Shown here piece by piece: positions 25,091 through 33,703 of a stretch of DNA of 64,000 nt. Numbering within the stretch: position 1 is the stretch's first letter; each line of letters opens with the position of its first letter. Position numbers and translations under genes: made by a program. The notes beneath the pieces were generated by a model. It was not told the origin of the DNA. It did not search any database and was given only the letters and a program-made list of their open reading frames with translations. Origin of the DNA: Mangrovimonas sp. YM274 (GTDB lineage: Bacteria; Bacteroidota; Bacteroidia; Flavobacteriales; Flavobacteriaceae); NCBI RefSeq assembly GCF_030908385.1, contig NZ_CP133091.1, positions 3,343,501 through 3,407,500 of the forward strand, read 5' to 3'.

Positions 25091-26185
25091 ATGACAAAGC
25101 AAACTTTATCATTTTCAAGAACAGATTCGGCCAAATTTTTCAGGACGCTAAACAAACGTGTTAACGACTATTTTAAAGAAAACAACATAAAACGCACCGG
25201 TAATTGGAAAATATGGGTAAAGACCATAGTCATGTTCGCCATTTTCTTGACACCTTACTTTTTATTATTGACATTGGATATCCCTGGCTGGTTACAGCTG
25301 TTATTTACAGTAATTATGGGAATTGGTATGGCAGGCGTTGGCATGAATGTGATGCACGATGGTAACCACGGAGCATTTTCAAATAAAGAATGGATCAACC
25401 GCTTAATGGGAAGCAGTATCTATATTTTAGCCGGAAACGTATACAACTGGCAAGTGCAACACAATGTATTGCACCACACCTACACCAATATTCATGGCCA
25501 TGATGAAGATTTGGATGCAGGGCGTATTTTGCGTTTTTCAAAACACACCAAATGGAAGCGCTACCATAAATTTCAACACTACTACTCCATTTTCCTATAT
25601 GGTTTGCTAACCCTTAATTGGGCAATCACTACAGATTGGATGCAAATGAAACGTTATATGAAACGTAAATTATCCTATGGTAAATTCCCTAATCCTGTTT
25701 GGAACTGGAGTAAATTGGTGATTTCAAAAATCATTTACATGTGCATTTGGATTATTATTCCAATGCTAATATTAGATATTGCATGGTGGAAGATCCTTTT
25801 AGGTTTTTTTGTAATGCACTATGTGGCGGGACTTATCCTTAGTGTCGTTTTCCAATTGGCCCACGTTATGGACGAAGCCGAGATGCCTCTTCCAGAAGAA
25901 GGCGGTACTATGAAAAACACTTGGGCTATCCACCAGTTGAAAACTACTGTAAACTTTGGACGTACCAACAAAATAGTGAATTGGTTCACCGGAGGTCTTA
26001 ACCATCAGGTCGAACACCACATTTTTCCTCACATTAGCCACGTACACTATTTCAACATTTCAAAAATTGTAAAGGAAACCGCTAAAGAATTTAATTTACC
26101 TTACAACGAATATAAATCTACAAGAAAAGCAATAATCGCCCACTTCAGGTTTTTAAAGGAGATGGGAATGAAGCCTGCATTATAA
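25091..26185 (+). CDS. Membrane fatty-acid desaturase (acyl-CoA/acyl-lipid type)
   Basis: A 364-residue di-iron desaturase that inserts a double bond into membrane fatty acids. All three histidine boxes are present: HDGNH (first), HNVLHH (second) and HQVEHH (third, the QxxHH form). Four hydrophobic segments surround them (about 50-95 and 205-260), including MFAIFLTPYFLLLTL. No fused cytochrome b5 domain, so an external ferredoxin or similar donor is needed. The regioselectivity cannot be read from sequence. ATG 25091 is chosen over TTG 25043 because of the promoter box. The aminotransferase gene follows after 18 bases and may share the transcript. Confidence 0.92.
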   Translation: MTKQTLSFSRTDSAKFFRTLNKRVNDYFKENNIKRTGNWKIWVKTIVMFAIFLTPYFLLLTLDIPGWLQLLFTVIMGIGMAGVGMNVMHDGNHGAFSNKEWINRLMGSSIYILAGNVYNWQVQHNVLHHTYTNIHGHDEDLDAGRILRFSKHTKWKRYHKFQHYYSIFLYGLLTLNWAITTDWMQMKRYMKRKLSYGKFPNPVWNWSKLVISKIIYMCIWIIIPMLILDIAWWKILLGFFVMHYVAGLILSVVFQLAHVMDEAEMPLPEEGGTMKNTWAIHQLKTTVNFGRTNKIVNWFTGGLNHQVEHHIFPHISHVHYFNISKIVKETAKEFNLPYNEYKSTRKAIIAHFRFLKEMGMKPAL

Positions 26186-26203
26186 GCATAATCAGATTTT
26201 TAC

Positions 26204-27391
26204 ATGAAAAACCATCTTTCAGACAGAATCAACAGTCTGCCAACTTCAGCCACCTTGGCCATGGCAGCCAAGGCTAGAGAATTAAAAACCCAAGGAATCG
26301 ACATTATTGGTTTAAGCTTGGGAGAGCCCGATTTTAACACGCCAGACTTTATTAAGGAGGCCGCTATCCAAGCCATTAATGACAACTACAATTCGTATTC
26401 ACCGGTAGACGGTTACGCCGAATTAAAAGATGCCATTATCCTAAAGTTTAAAAGAGACAACAATCTAGATTACAAACCTAGCCAAATTGTTGTTTCCACA
26501 GGAGCCAAACAATCCATTGCCAATGTAGCGCAAGTATTGCTTAACCCTGGAGACGAAGTGCTTTTGCCAGCGCCTTATTGGGTAAGTTATTCTGCCATTG
26601 CCACCTTATGCGAGGCTACTTTCAAGGAAATACCTTCTACTATTGATAATGATTTTAAAATCACACCTCAACAGTTAGAAGAAGCCATTACTCCTAAAAC
26701 TAAAATGATATTCTTTAACTCTCCAAACAATCCTAGTGGGACTATTTATAGCGAGAGTGAATACCGTGCCTTGGCCGAAGTTTTAGAGAAACATCCAGAT
26801 ATTTTCATCCTTTCCGATGAGATTTACGAACACATTAACTATGGTGCTAAAAACTTTAGTTTTGCTTCTATTCCAAGCATGTACGACCGTACCATTACGG
26901 TTAATGGTGTTGCCAAAGCTTTCGCCATGACTGGATGGAGAATTGGTTATATTGGTGCTCCAGAATGGATTGCCAAAGCTTGTACTAAAATGCAAGGACA
27001 AATCACTTCCGGAGCCAATTGTATTGCACAAAGAGCAACCATTACTGCTTTAAACGAATCGCCAGAGCGTATTCAATATATGGTTGATGAATTTAAAGTA
27101 AGAAGAGACTTGATCTTAAATCTTCTTAATGACATAGAAGGTTTTAAAACCAATGTTCCTGAAGGTGCCTTTTACGTGTTCCCTAACGTATCTTATTACT
27201 TTGGAAAAACCTTAAGAGGAAAAACCATAAACAATGCTACAGATTTCTCATTATACTTACTTGAAGAAGCACACGTAGCAACGGTTACCGGAGAAGCCTT
27301 CGGAAATGCCGATTGTATTAGAATCTCCTACGCTGCCTCTCAAGAACAAATTGTTGAAGCCCTTAAGCGTATTAAAGCTGCTTTAAGCTAG
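26204..27391 (+). CDS. Class I/II pyridoxal-phosphate aminotransferase (aspartate aminotransferase-like)
   Basis: Fold-type I PLP enzyme of 395 residues. Seen: N175 in FNSPNNPSGT, D205 and Y208 in LSDEIYEH, the PLP lysine K238 in VNGVAKAFAMTGWRIGY, and R374-region CIRISYA for the substrate carboxylate. This is the I-gamma type bacterial aspartate aminotransferase that may also use prephenate or aromatic keto acids. Length is normal. It begins 18 bases after the desaturase stop with no promoter box in the gap, so the two are probably co-transcribed although the functions are unrelated. A strong terminator follows. Confidence 0.94.
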   Translation: MKNHLSDRINSLPTSATLAMAAKARELKTQGIDIIGLSLGEPDFNTPDFIKEAAIQAINDNYNSYSPVDGYAELKDAIILKFKRDNNLDYKPSQIVVSTGAKQSIANVAQVLLNPGDEVLLPAPYWVSYSAIATLCEATFKEIPSTIDNDFKITPQQLEEAITPKTKMIFFNSPNNPSGTIYSESEYRALAEVLEKHPDIFILSDEIYEHINYGAKNFSFASIPSMYDRTITVNGVAKAFAMTGWRIGYIGAPEWIAKACTKMQGQITSGANCIAQRATITALNESPERIQYMVDEFKVRRDLILNLLNDIEGFKTNVPEGAFYVFPNVSYYFGKTLRGKTINNATDFSLYLLEEAHVATVTGEAFGNADCIRISYAASQEQIVEALKRIKAALS

Positions 27392-27416
27392 AACCAGAAT
27401 TATTTATTAAACATAC

Positions 27417-27454
27417 AAGCATCCGTACCTTTAAAGTTACGGATGCTTTTTTTT
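27417..27454. terminator. Terminator after the aminotransferase gene
   Basis: Perfect 11-bp stem AAGCATCCGTA/TACGGATGCTT with a 10-base loop, followed by a run of T. It touches the stop codon of the convergent small gene at 27453. Confidence 0.9.
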
Positions 27455-27722
27455 AAAACATAACGTACACGAACAACGCACACATTAAGGTAAAGCCAAC
27501 TATAAAAACCACTCCTATTTTAAATTCCCTTAGCTCCTGCTCTCTCTTCAGTTTTCTTTTTAATCGTTTTAAATACCCAGTAGATGGTTTTTCATAAGCA
27601 ACCTTTTCAGTGTCCCTTTTCAAATTATACCCCCCAAGAGTTCTTTTGAAATGTTTAGACTTATCCAATCGTAAACTTTGATTGTATTTAATCACGTTAT
27701 GCATATATCCACCTAGTGCCAT
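27453..27722 (-). CDS. Small tail-anchored protein of unknown function
   Basis: An 89-residue protein with an N-terminal soluble, strongly basic part (GYLKRLKRKLKREQELREFK before the membrane) and one hydrophobic segment at about 69-88 at the very C-terminus. This gives an N-inside, tail-anchored layout. ATG 27722 is chosen; an in-frame TTG at 27764 would add 14 residues but is less likely. A second small protein with the same layout is encoded 100 bases upstream on the same strand (27825-28070). Function unknown; no motif recognised. Confidence 0.6.
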   Translation of the reverse strand: MALGGYMHNVIKYNQSLRLDKSKHFKRTLGGYNLKRDTEKVAYEKPSTGYLKRLKRKLKREQELREFKIGVVFIVGFTLMCALFVYVMF

Positions 27723-27824
27723 ATCTGAAAATTTTAAATGTTGAAAAAAGAAATCTAAGGCCAATACCTAGAAAACTAAGTTGACTCTAAAAAGGAATCC
27801 GGTTATAAGGAAATACCAGGGATC

Positions 27825-28070
27825 CTACCAAAAAAGTAAAACAAATACGAGAAAAAAGAGAATTACTCTTAGTATCGTTGCAGTATCCGAAGTCTTGAAA
27901 AACAATCTCTTCTCTATACGACTTCTACAACTGAATAGCTTATTGTAAGAATATTGACTGAAATTGGTTTTAGCGCTTTGCTTGTACTCCGAATTCAATA
28001 AACCTAAATTGTTTTCTTTTACCCAAAAGGGAAAAGGTTCCAAATCTTGTGTAGCTTTTAACGTTTTCAT
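27825..28070 (-). CDS. Small tail-anchored protein of unknown function
   Basis: An 81-residue protein with a polar N-terminal part (KATQDLEPFPFWVKENNLG) and a C-terminal hydrophobic helix at about 64-81 (TILRVILFFLVFVLLFW) that ends at the stop codon. It has the same overall design as the protein at 27453-27722, though no close sequence identity is obvious. ATG 28070 is the first start. It lies downstream of trkH in the same direction, with the 3' end of trkH 125 bases away. No function can be given; short length makes the call moderate. Confidence 0.5.
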   Translation of the reverse strand: MKTLKATQDLEPFPFWVKENNLGLLNSEYKQSAKTNFSQYSYNKLFSCRSRIEKRLFFKTSDTATILRVILFFLVFVLLFW

Positions 28071-28195
28071 GATGCTTGATTAATTGGTTATATATCATAT
28101 GACGCTAAAAAACATATTTTGTTACATAGACCATTAATTCACAAGCATCTAACAAAAGAACCAGAATTTAAAAAAGGCTTAGACTGCTTAACCCT

Positions 28196-29692
28196 CTACC
28201 TATTCCTCCAAAAGAAAGGTGTTAAAAGAATGAGGACTGTAAAGAGTTCCAATCTCCCTAAAAGCATTAAAAAGGAGGCCCACCATTGCCCTAACAATGG
28301 CAACGCTGCATAATTGTTCACCGGACCAAATTTTCCTAGAGCCGGGCCAATATTTCCTAAACTAGACGCCGCTAAACCAATAGAGGATTCAAAGTCTAAT
28401 TTAAACATAGAAAAGCCTAGTCCCCCAACTATAAAAGCCAGCATATAAAGAATAAAGAACCCCAAAATATTAAATACAATATCACCTTGGATGGATTTGC
28501 TATTGTACCTTACCGGAAGTACAGCGTTTGGATGCAATGCTCTTTTAAATTCCAAAAAGCCGTTTTTAATTAAAATAAGGTGTCTTACTACTTTAACACC
28601 TCCAGAAGTACTCCCTGCGGAGCCACCCAAAAACATCAATCCAAAGAAAAACACCACCAAAAATGGTGTCCAAAGCGTGTAGTCTGCTGTTATAAAACCA
28701 GTAGTGGTAATAACTGTCAGCACCTGAAATAAAGCATGCCTAAAAGAACTCTCTGCACGTCCCCAAACCATTGGGTGTTCAATGGAAGAAATCCCTAAAT
28801 CTGCTCTAAAATAGATAATCAAAGCCGCTATAATTGTGAATACTGAAATAAACTTAAAATACAGTCGCAGCTCTTCATCGCGTATGGCTTTTTGCACCGT
28901 TCCCTTGAACACAAAATAACTCAAGACAAAATTGGTTCCCGCCAAAAACATAAAAAGAATGATAATATATTGTATCAAAGGTTGGGCATTCCAATAGGCA
29001 ACACTCGTATTTTTAGTAGAAAACCCTCCCGTGGAAAGTGTACTCATAGAATGGTTGATAGCATCAAAAAAAGACATCCCGGCAACTTTAAGAAGAATAG
29101 TTTCAGCAGCAGTATACCCAAAATAGATCAACCATAGACGTTTTGCGGTATCCGTTATCCGAGGGTGTAATTTATCGGCGCTGGGACCCGGAGCTTCGGC
29201 AGCAAACAACTGCATGCCTCCAATTCCTAATAGCGGTAAAATGGCAACTGCAAGAACAATAATTCCCATACCTCCAATCCAATGCGTGGTACTTCGCCAA
29301 AACAACACACCCTTTGAAACAACTTCAATATCATTTAATATTGTAGCTCCCGTAGTTGTATATCCAGACATGGTTTCAAAAAAAGCACTCGTAAATGTAG
29401 AAATGGTATTGGTCAGCAAATATGGTAAAGCTCCCGAAGCGGCCATAACAATCCATCCAAAGGTAACTACAATATACCCTTCACGCTTTTTCATTTCCTT
29501 ACTATGGTTTTTGGTACTCACCATTAAAAATGTCCCCACCAAAAGCACCAAAATTCCGGACATGAATATCTGCAATGCCTCAGGCTCACCATACAAAGAA
29601 CTCACGAGAGCAGAAATAAGCATGAAGCCCCCATTAAACAAAAGCAATAGCCCAAAGAAGTGAAAAATAATTTTAAAGTTAAGTTTCTTCAT
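28196..29692 (-). CDS. trkH: Trk-type potassium uptake channel, TrkH subunit
   Basis: A 498-residue membrane protein with ten or more helices and the four pore-loop repeats of the Trk/Ktr/HKT family; the loops TMSGYTTTGAT, HSMSTLSTGGFSTKN, TVITTTGF and ASSLGNIGPALG each contain the filter glycine. It moves K+ (and possibly Na+) inward together with TrkA, which is encoded 15 bases upstream. It serves osmotic and pH balance. Normal length. The start ATG 29692 lies directly after trkA. Confidence 0.95.
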   Translation of the reverse strand: MKKLNFKIIFHFFGLLLLFNGGFMLISALVSSLYGEPEALQIFMSGILVLLVGTFLMVSTKNHSKEMKKREGYIVVTFGWIVMAASGALPYLLTNTISTFTSAFFETMSGYTTTGATILNDIEVVSKGVLFWRSTTHWIGGMGIIVLAVAILPLLGIGGMQLFAAEAPGPSADKLHPRITDTAKRLWLIYFGYTAAETILLKVAGMSFFDAINHSMSTLSTGGFSTKNTSVAYWNAQPLIQYIIILFMFLAGTNFVLSYFVFKGTVQKAIRDEELRLYFKFISVFTIIAALIIYFRADLGISSIEHPMVWGRAESSFRHALFQVLTVITTTGFITADYTLWTPFLVVFFFGLMFLGGSAGSTSGGVKVVRHLILIKNGFLEFKRALHPNAVLPVRYNSKSIQGDIVFNILGFFILYMLAFIVGGLGFSMFKLDFESSIGLAASSLGNIGPALGKFGPVNNYAALPLLGQWWASFLMLLGRLELFTVLILLTPFFWRNR

Positions 29693-29707
29693 TGTTACAG
29701 CTACTCT

Positions 29708-31057
29708 TTAAAAGAAAAATTTCTCTACCTCTACAATAGATCTAGGCAAACAACATACCACCACTCTATCTCCTGCAGAAATTTTAAAGTTTCCTAATGG
29801 AATCAAACCTTCACCATCACGAATTACTCCACCAATAATGGCCGAGCGCGGAAAGTCCAAATCCTTAATTAATTTATCACTTATCTTTGAGCTTTGATTC
29901 ACTACAAACTCCAACAACTCAGCATTCATATTGTTAAGTTTGGTCATTGCCACCACTTCCCCTTTTCTTATATATCTAAAAATATTGTTGGCAGCCAAAA
30001 GCTTTTTATTGATCAATGTATCAATTCCGATAGATTGGGACAGCTGAAAGTAATCCATGTTTTCCACAAGGGCAATGGTCTTCTTTACACCTTTCGATTT
30101 AGCCACCAAACAGGACATGATATTAGTTTCTGAATTTCCCGTTACCGAAATAAAAGCATCCTGACTATCAATATTCTCTTCTTCCAAAAGTTCCACATTT
30201 CTTCCGTCTCCATTAATAATCAACGCATTTGGCAATTCATCGGCCAACTCAAAAGCTATATTTTTATCCTTTTCAATAAGTTTTACATTGAATTTACTCG
30301 CACATAAATCCTTGGCTGTTTTATAACCAATCTTACTTCCTCCCAATATCATAACATCCCTTACATCTATCTTTACCTTTCCTGAAAGTTCAAACAGCTC
30401 TTCATCACCACCCGCAGAGGTTATAAAAACCACTTTATCACCTTCCTTAAACAAGGTATCCCCCCTAGGAATTATGGTATATTGGGTTCCATAACGCTGA
30501 ATGGCAATGGGTACAAAATGGATTTCTGATAGCACCTCTGCAGCTTCCTTTACCGTTTTGTCCACAAAGGCCGCATTTCTGGACAATCGTAAACTCAACA
30601 TAGTTAAAGCCCCGTCCTCAAACTCATAGCTATCATTAAAAGCGTATTGATTTAATAACAACTCAATCTCAGACGCCGCAAGGTCTTCTGGCGAAATCAA
30701 CTCGTCTATACCAAACTTGGTAAATCCAACCTCATCTTTTTGCTCTAGGAATTCAGAATTTGCAATTCTAGCTATAGTGCGCTCAGCTCCTAATTGCTTT
30801 GCCAAAACAGCCGCCGTAATATTTGTAGTTTCCGAAGATGTTACCGCAATAAACAATTCCGCTGTTTTAATCCTAGCATCCTTCAAAATAGCAATAGATG
30901 TAGCATCTCCTCTAATCACCCTAATGTCCAAATGATTGTTGGCATATGCCAAACTTTCTTTATCTGTATCTATAAGGGTAATTTCTTGTGCTTCGTAGGA
31001 TAATAATTTTGCCAAATGAAATCCAACTTCACCCGCTCCAGCAATAATTATTTTCAT
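29708..31057 (-). CDS. trkA: Trk system potassium uptake regulator TrkA
   Basis: A 449-residue cytosolic ring-forming regulator with two RCK units: NAD-binding GAGEVGFHLAKLL (about 6-18) and the second at GGSKIGYKTAKDL (about 235-247), each followed by a TrkA-C domain (ending at about 215 and 449). The first acidic residue after strand 2 (LIDTDKES) is as expected for NAD(H) binding. It gates TrkH. The start ATG 31057 is consistent with the family, and the leader from the box at 31165-31172 would be about 100 bases long. Confidence 0.96.
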   Translation of the reverse strand: MKIIIAGAGEVGFHLAKLLSYEAQEITLIDTDKESLAYANNHLDIRVIRGDATSIAILKDARIKTAELFIAVTSSETTNITAAVLAKQLGAERTIARIANSEFLEQKDEVGFTKFGIDELISPEDLAASEIELLLNQYAFNDSYEFEDGALTMLSLRLSRNAAFVDKTVKEAAEVLSEIHFVPIAIQRYGTQYTIIPRGDTLFKEGDKVVFITSAGGDEELFELSGKVKIDVRDVMILGGSKIGYKTAKDLCASKFNVKLIEKDKNIAFELADELPNALIINGDGRNVELLEEENIDSQDAFISVTGNSETNIMSCLVAKSKGVKKTIALVENMDYFQLSQSIGIDTLINKKLLAANNIFRYIRKGEVVAMTKLNNMNAELLEFVVNQSSKISDKLIKDLDFPRSAIIGGVIRDGEGLIPLGNFKISAGDRVVVCCLPRSIVEVEKFFF

Positions 31058-31164
31058 CTGTTTTGTTTTAGTAGTTCAATATAGCTTGAGATGCAAAAAG
31101 AATGCAACTATTGGTTTAATATTGCCTCCTATTGGAAACAAGAAAAGCATTCAAAAAAGCAAAA

Positions 31165-31172
31165 CAAATATA
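31165..31172 (-). promoter_or_regulatory. Likely promoter -7 box of trkA-trkH
   Basis: TATATTTG on the minus strand, exact TAnnTTTG, 108 bases before the trkA ATG. The 299-base gap 31058-31356 otherwise holds only this, the ubiE box and a small GTAAC/GTTAC inverted repeat near 31216. Confidence 0.5.
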
Positions 31173-31333
31173 GCATAATTTTATATTCATAAGTTTTTAA
31201 TCCCTGTATTGACCCGTAACCTAATGTTACAGAAGCAATTCAACACTATAACTAATTCACATCAAAATATTTAAAACCAATAATTGCACATATTTTTAGT
31301 TCCTCTTAGACCTAATAGACATGAAAATTTATG

Positions 31334-31341
31334 TAGTTTTG
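31334..31341 (+). promoter_or_regulatory. Promoter -7 box of ubiE-porT
   Basis: TAGTTTTG, exact TAnnTTTG, ending 15 bases before the ubiE ATG. Confidence 0.6.
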
Positions 31342-31356
31342 CCAAAAAAAGATTAA

Positions 31357-32088
31357 ATGTCCACAAAAGTGAAGCCATATAAAGACAGTGACCTGAACAA
31401 AAAGCAACAGGTCACAAAAATGTTTGACACCATATCTAAAGAGTATGACGGACTTAACCGTGTAATTTCATTTGGAATTGACATAAAATGGCGTAATAAA
31501 GTAGTGGATATTGTAACCAAGCAACAGCCTGTTAAAGTTTTGGACATTGCTACCGGCACAGGTGATTTGGCCATTACTCTTACCAAATCTGGAGCTAAGG
31601 AAATTATAGGCCTCGATATTAGCGATGGTATGCTAGAAGTTGGACGGAAAAAAGTAGCTGCCAAAAACTTGGACAATGTCATTTCCATGGTTCTGGGAGA
31701 TTCTGAAAGCCTTCCTTTCCAGGATAACACATTCGACGCGATAACAGTAGCTTTTGGAGTCCGTAACTTTGAAAATTTGGAACAAGGTCTCTCCGAAATT
31801 TTAAGAGTTCTAAAACCAAATGGTGTTTTTGTCATTTTGGAAACCTCTGTCCCTACACAAACACCCTTTAAACAAGGCTATAAATTTTACACCAAATATA
31901 TCTTACCAACCATTGGCAGGGTCTTTTCTAAAGACCAATCGGCGTATGCTTATTTAAGTGAATCGGCCTCAGTTTTCCCTTATGGAGAAGCGTTGAACAA
32001 TATTTTGCGTAAAATTGGGTTTATAGATGTCAGTAACAAACCCCAAACTTTTGGAGCAGCCACCATTTATACTGCTTCCAAAAAATAA
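31357..32088 (+). CDS. ubiE: Demethylmenaquinone methyltransferase (UbiE/MenG)
   Basis: A 243-residue SAM-dependent C-methyltransferase for the last step of menaquinone (in other bacteria also ubiquinone) synthesis. Seen: [21 protein letters not shown] at the start, the SAM loop [15 protein letters not shown] (about 65-79), and the C-terminal motif [19 protein letters not shown]. In a flavobacterium only the menaquinone role applies. It supplies the quinone used by the Na+-NQR encoded in this window. It is followed after 41 bases by porT, a neighbour I know from other flavobacteria. Confidence 0.95.
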   Translation: MSTKVKPYKDSDLNKKQQVTKMFDTISKEYDGLNRVISFGIDIKWRNKVVDIVTKQQPVKVLDIATGTGDLAITLTKSGAKEIIGLDISDGMLEVGRKKVAAKNLDNVISMVLGDSESLPFQDNTFDAITVAFGVRNFENLEQGLSEILRVLKPNGVFVILETSVPTQTPFKQGYKFYTKYILPTIGRVFSKDQSAYAYLSESASVFPYGEALNNILRKIGFIDVSNKPQTFGAATIYTASKK

Positions 32089-32129
32089 AGTGACGGTATA
32101 GCATCCTTTGATTGTAAATTAAATCTTCA

Positions 32130-32843
32130 ATGAAAAAAGTAGTTTTTATTTTCTCTTTGTTTCTGTTAAGCCAGGCAGCGTCTGCGCAATTGTTCACGAA
32201 GGAAAAAATCAAGAACAATGAAAATTTTGACAAACAACGTCTAAGCTGGGGCTTCTTTTTAGGATTCAACAGTTATGATTTTCAATTTAATTATGAAGAA
32301 GATTTAAAGGATATTTTGGTTGACAACACAGTGGGGTTTAATGTGGGGTTGATTTCAGATTTGCGTATCAATGAATATTTAAACCTACGTTTTGAACCGG
32401 GACTGTACATTACGCAACGTAATCTACAATACGATCCTAGTTATTTCCAAGGCATGGATTATAACGCATCAGACTTGCTTCGCGAAGTCAAGTCTACTTA
32501 TGTGCACTTCCCTTTGCTACTGAAATTCTCCACCAAACGTATTAACAATTTCAAGCCGTTCATTGTTGGCGGTTTCTCTACAGCCATTAACCTTTCCAGT
32601 AACCAAGAAAACCCAGACGACAACTCGGTGGGAGAATTTAGATCGGAAAGGAATATGGTATTCTACGAATTAGGGTTTGGTATCGACTTTTACTTGTACT
32701 GGTTCAAGTTTACGCCATCTATTAGAGGCGTGTTTGCTCTAAATAACGAAATTATTCAGGATAGAGATCCTGATAGCCCATGGACAGGCAATGTACACAC
32801 CATGAAGACTAGAGGAGTATTCGTTAACTTTACATTTCAATAG
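32130..32843 (+). CDS. porT: PorT family outer-membrane protein of the type IX secretion system
   Basis: A 237-residue protein with signal peptide (1-19, ending ASAQ) and an eight-stranded-barrel-like pattern. Typical parts: SWGFFLGFNSYDFQFNYE, RFEPGLYITQRNL, YVHFPLLLKFSTKRINNFKP, and FVNFTFQ at the end. PorT (SprT in gliding flavobacteria) is needed for T9SS-dependent secretion; its exact role in the machine is not settled. The gene order ubiE-porT is conserved in flavobacteria, which supports the call. It converges on the rRNA methyltransferase gene. Confidence 0.9.
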   Translation: MKKVVFIFSLFLLSQAASAQLFTKEKIKNNENFDKQRLSWGFFLGFNSYDFQFNYEEDLKDILVDNTVGFNVGLISDLRINEYLNLRFEPGLYITQRNLQYDPSYFQGMDYNASDLLREVKSTYVHFPLLLKFSTKRINNFKPFIVGGFSTAINLSSNQENPDDNSVGEFRSERNMVFYELGFGIDFYLYWFKFTPSIRGVFALNNEIIQDRDPDSPWTGNVHTMKTRGVFVNFTFQ

Positions 32844-32859
32844 AAAAGCAACCCTTTTA

Positions 32860-33585
32860 TTATTTTCCTCTTCTAAATTCACTCAAGAAGATAGCTGTTG
32901 CGGTAGCTACATTTAAACTTTCGGTTGCTTGTAAATTACCATAACGTGGAATACTGAGTTTGGATTTTACCAGTTGTTCAATTTCAGAAGAAATACCATT
33001 GGCTTCATTTCCCATTACCAAAACTCCCTTAGTAGGTAAGGTTTGACTGTAGACATTAGCGCCTTCCATAAAAGTTCCAAAAACCTCTGATTGTACGTTT
33101 TTCAAAAAAGAAGGTAAATCCAAGTACGTTATATTCACTCTGGTCAAAGATCCCATAGTCGCTTGCACAACTTTGGAATTAAAGCAGTCTACCGTTGCTG
33201 AACTACAGACCAAGTCTTTCACCCCAAACCAATCGCATAAACGGATAATTGTACCAAGGTTACCTGGGTCTCTTAAATCATCCAATGCCACTATTAAACC
33301 ACCATTTTCTATGGGCTGCGGATTAGGAATCCTAAACAAAGCCAGAGCAGTATTGGGAGTTTTTAGAGTACTGATTTTTTTCAATTCTTGCTCGGAGATA
33401 GCTACAACTTGCTCTGAAGCAACTCCAAAATCAGCCCCAGTAGTATACAACTTATAGAGGTCCAAAGAGGAATTTAAAAACTCTCCAATCCCTTTAATCC
33501 CCTCTACTACAAACAAACCTTCCTTAGTGCGGTTCTTTTTTTGTGCTAAACTTGTAATTAATTTTATTTGGCTCTTTGTTAACAT
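32860..33585 (-). CDS. TrmH/SpoU-family RNA 2'-O-methyltransferase
   Basis: A 241-residue SPOUT-class methyltransferase with an N-terminal substrate-binding part (about 1-90, L30e-like) and the knotted SAM domain. Motif 1 is VALDDLRDPGNLGTIIR, motif 2 VLVMGNEANGISSE, and motif 3 SLNVATATAIFLSEF. It probably methylates a ribose in 23S rRNA or in tRNA; the exact site cannot be read. ATG 33585 (MLTKSQIKL) is chosen; an upstream in-frame ATG at 33627 would add 14 atypical residues. Divergent from tamL. Confidence 0.92.
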   Translation of the reverse strand: MLTKSQIKLITSLAQKKNRTKEGLFVVEGIKGIGEFLNSSLDLYKLYTTGADFGVASEQVVAISEQELKKISTLKTPNTALALFRIPNPQPIENGGLIVALDDLRDPGNLGTIIRLCDWFGVKDLVCSSATVDCFNSKVVQATMGSLTRVNITYLDLPSFLKNVQSEVFGTFMEGANVYSQTLPTKGVLVMGNEANGISSEIEQLVKSKLSIPRYGNLQATESLNVATATAIFLSEFRRGK

Positions 33586-33676
33586 CAAAATGTCTTTACT
33601 TTTGTTATCGTTGTAACTACCGTACAAAGTAATGCTTTTTTGGAGTAATTTTTGATATGCTATAGCAACAATGCCA

Positions 33677-33684
33677 TAAATTTG
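33677..33684 (+). promoter_or_regulatory. Promoter -7 box of tamL
   Basis: TAAATTTG, exact TAnnTTTG; expected start near 33691, leaving about 13 bases before the TTG start codon at 33704. Confidence 0.6.
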
Positions 33685-33703
33685 ACCTTATAACGATTTC
33701 TGT

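Noticed and set aside
28119-28313. A 64-codon plus-strand frame near trkH
   Set aside because: It overlaps the 3' end of trkH on the other strand, and its peptide has no recognisable features.
31216-31230. GTAAC-CTAAT-GTTAC inverted repeat between trkA and ubiE as an operator
   Set aside because: Five-base arms occur easily by chance in AT-rich DNA.
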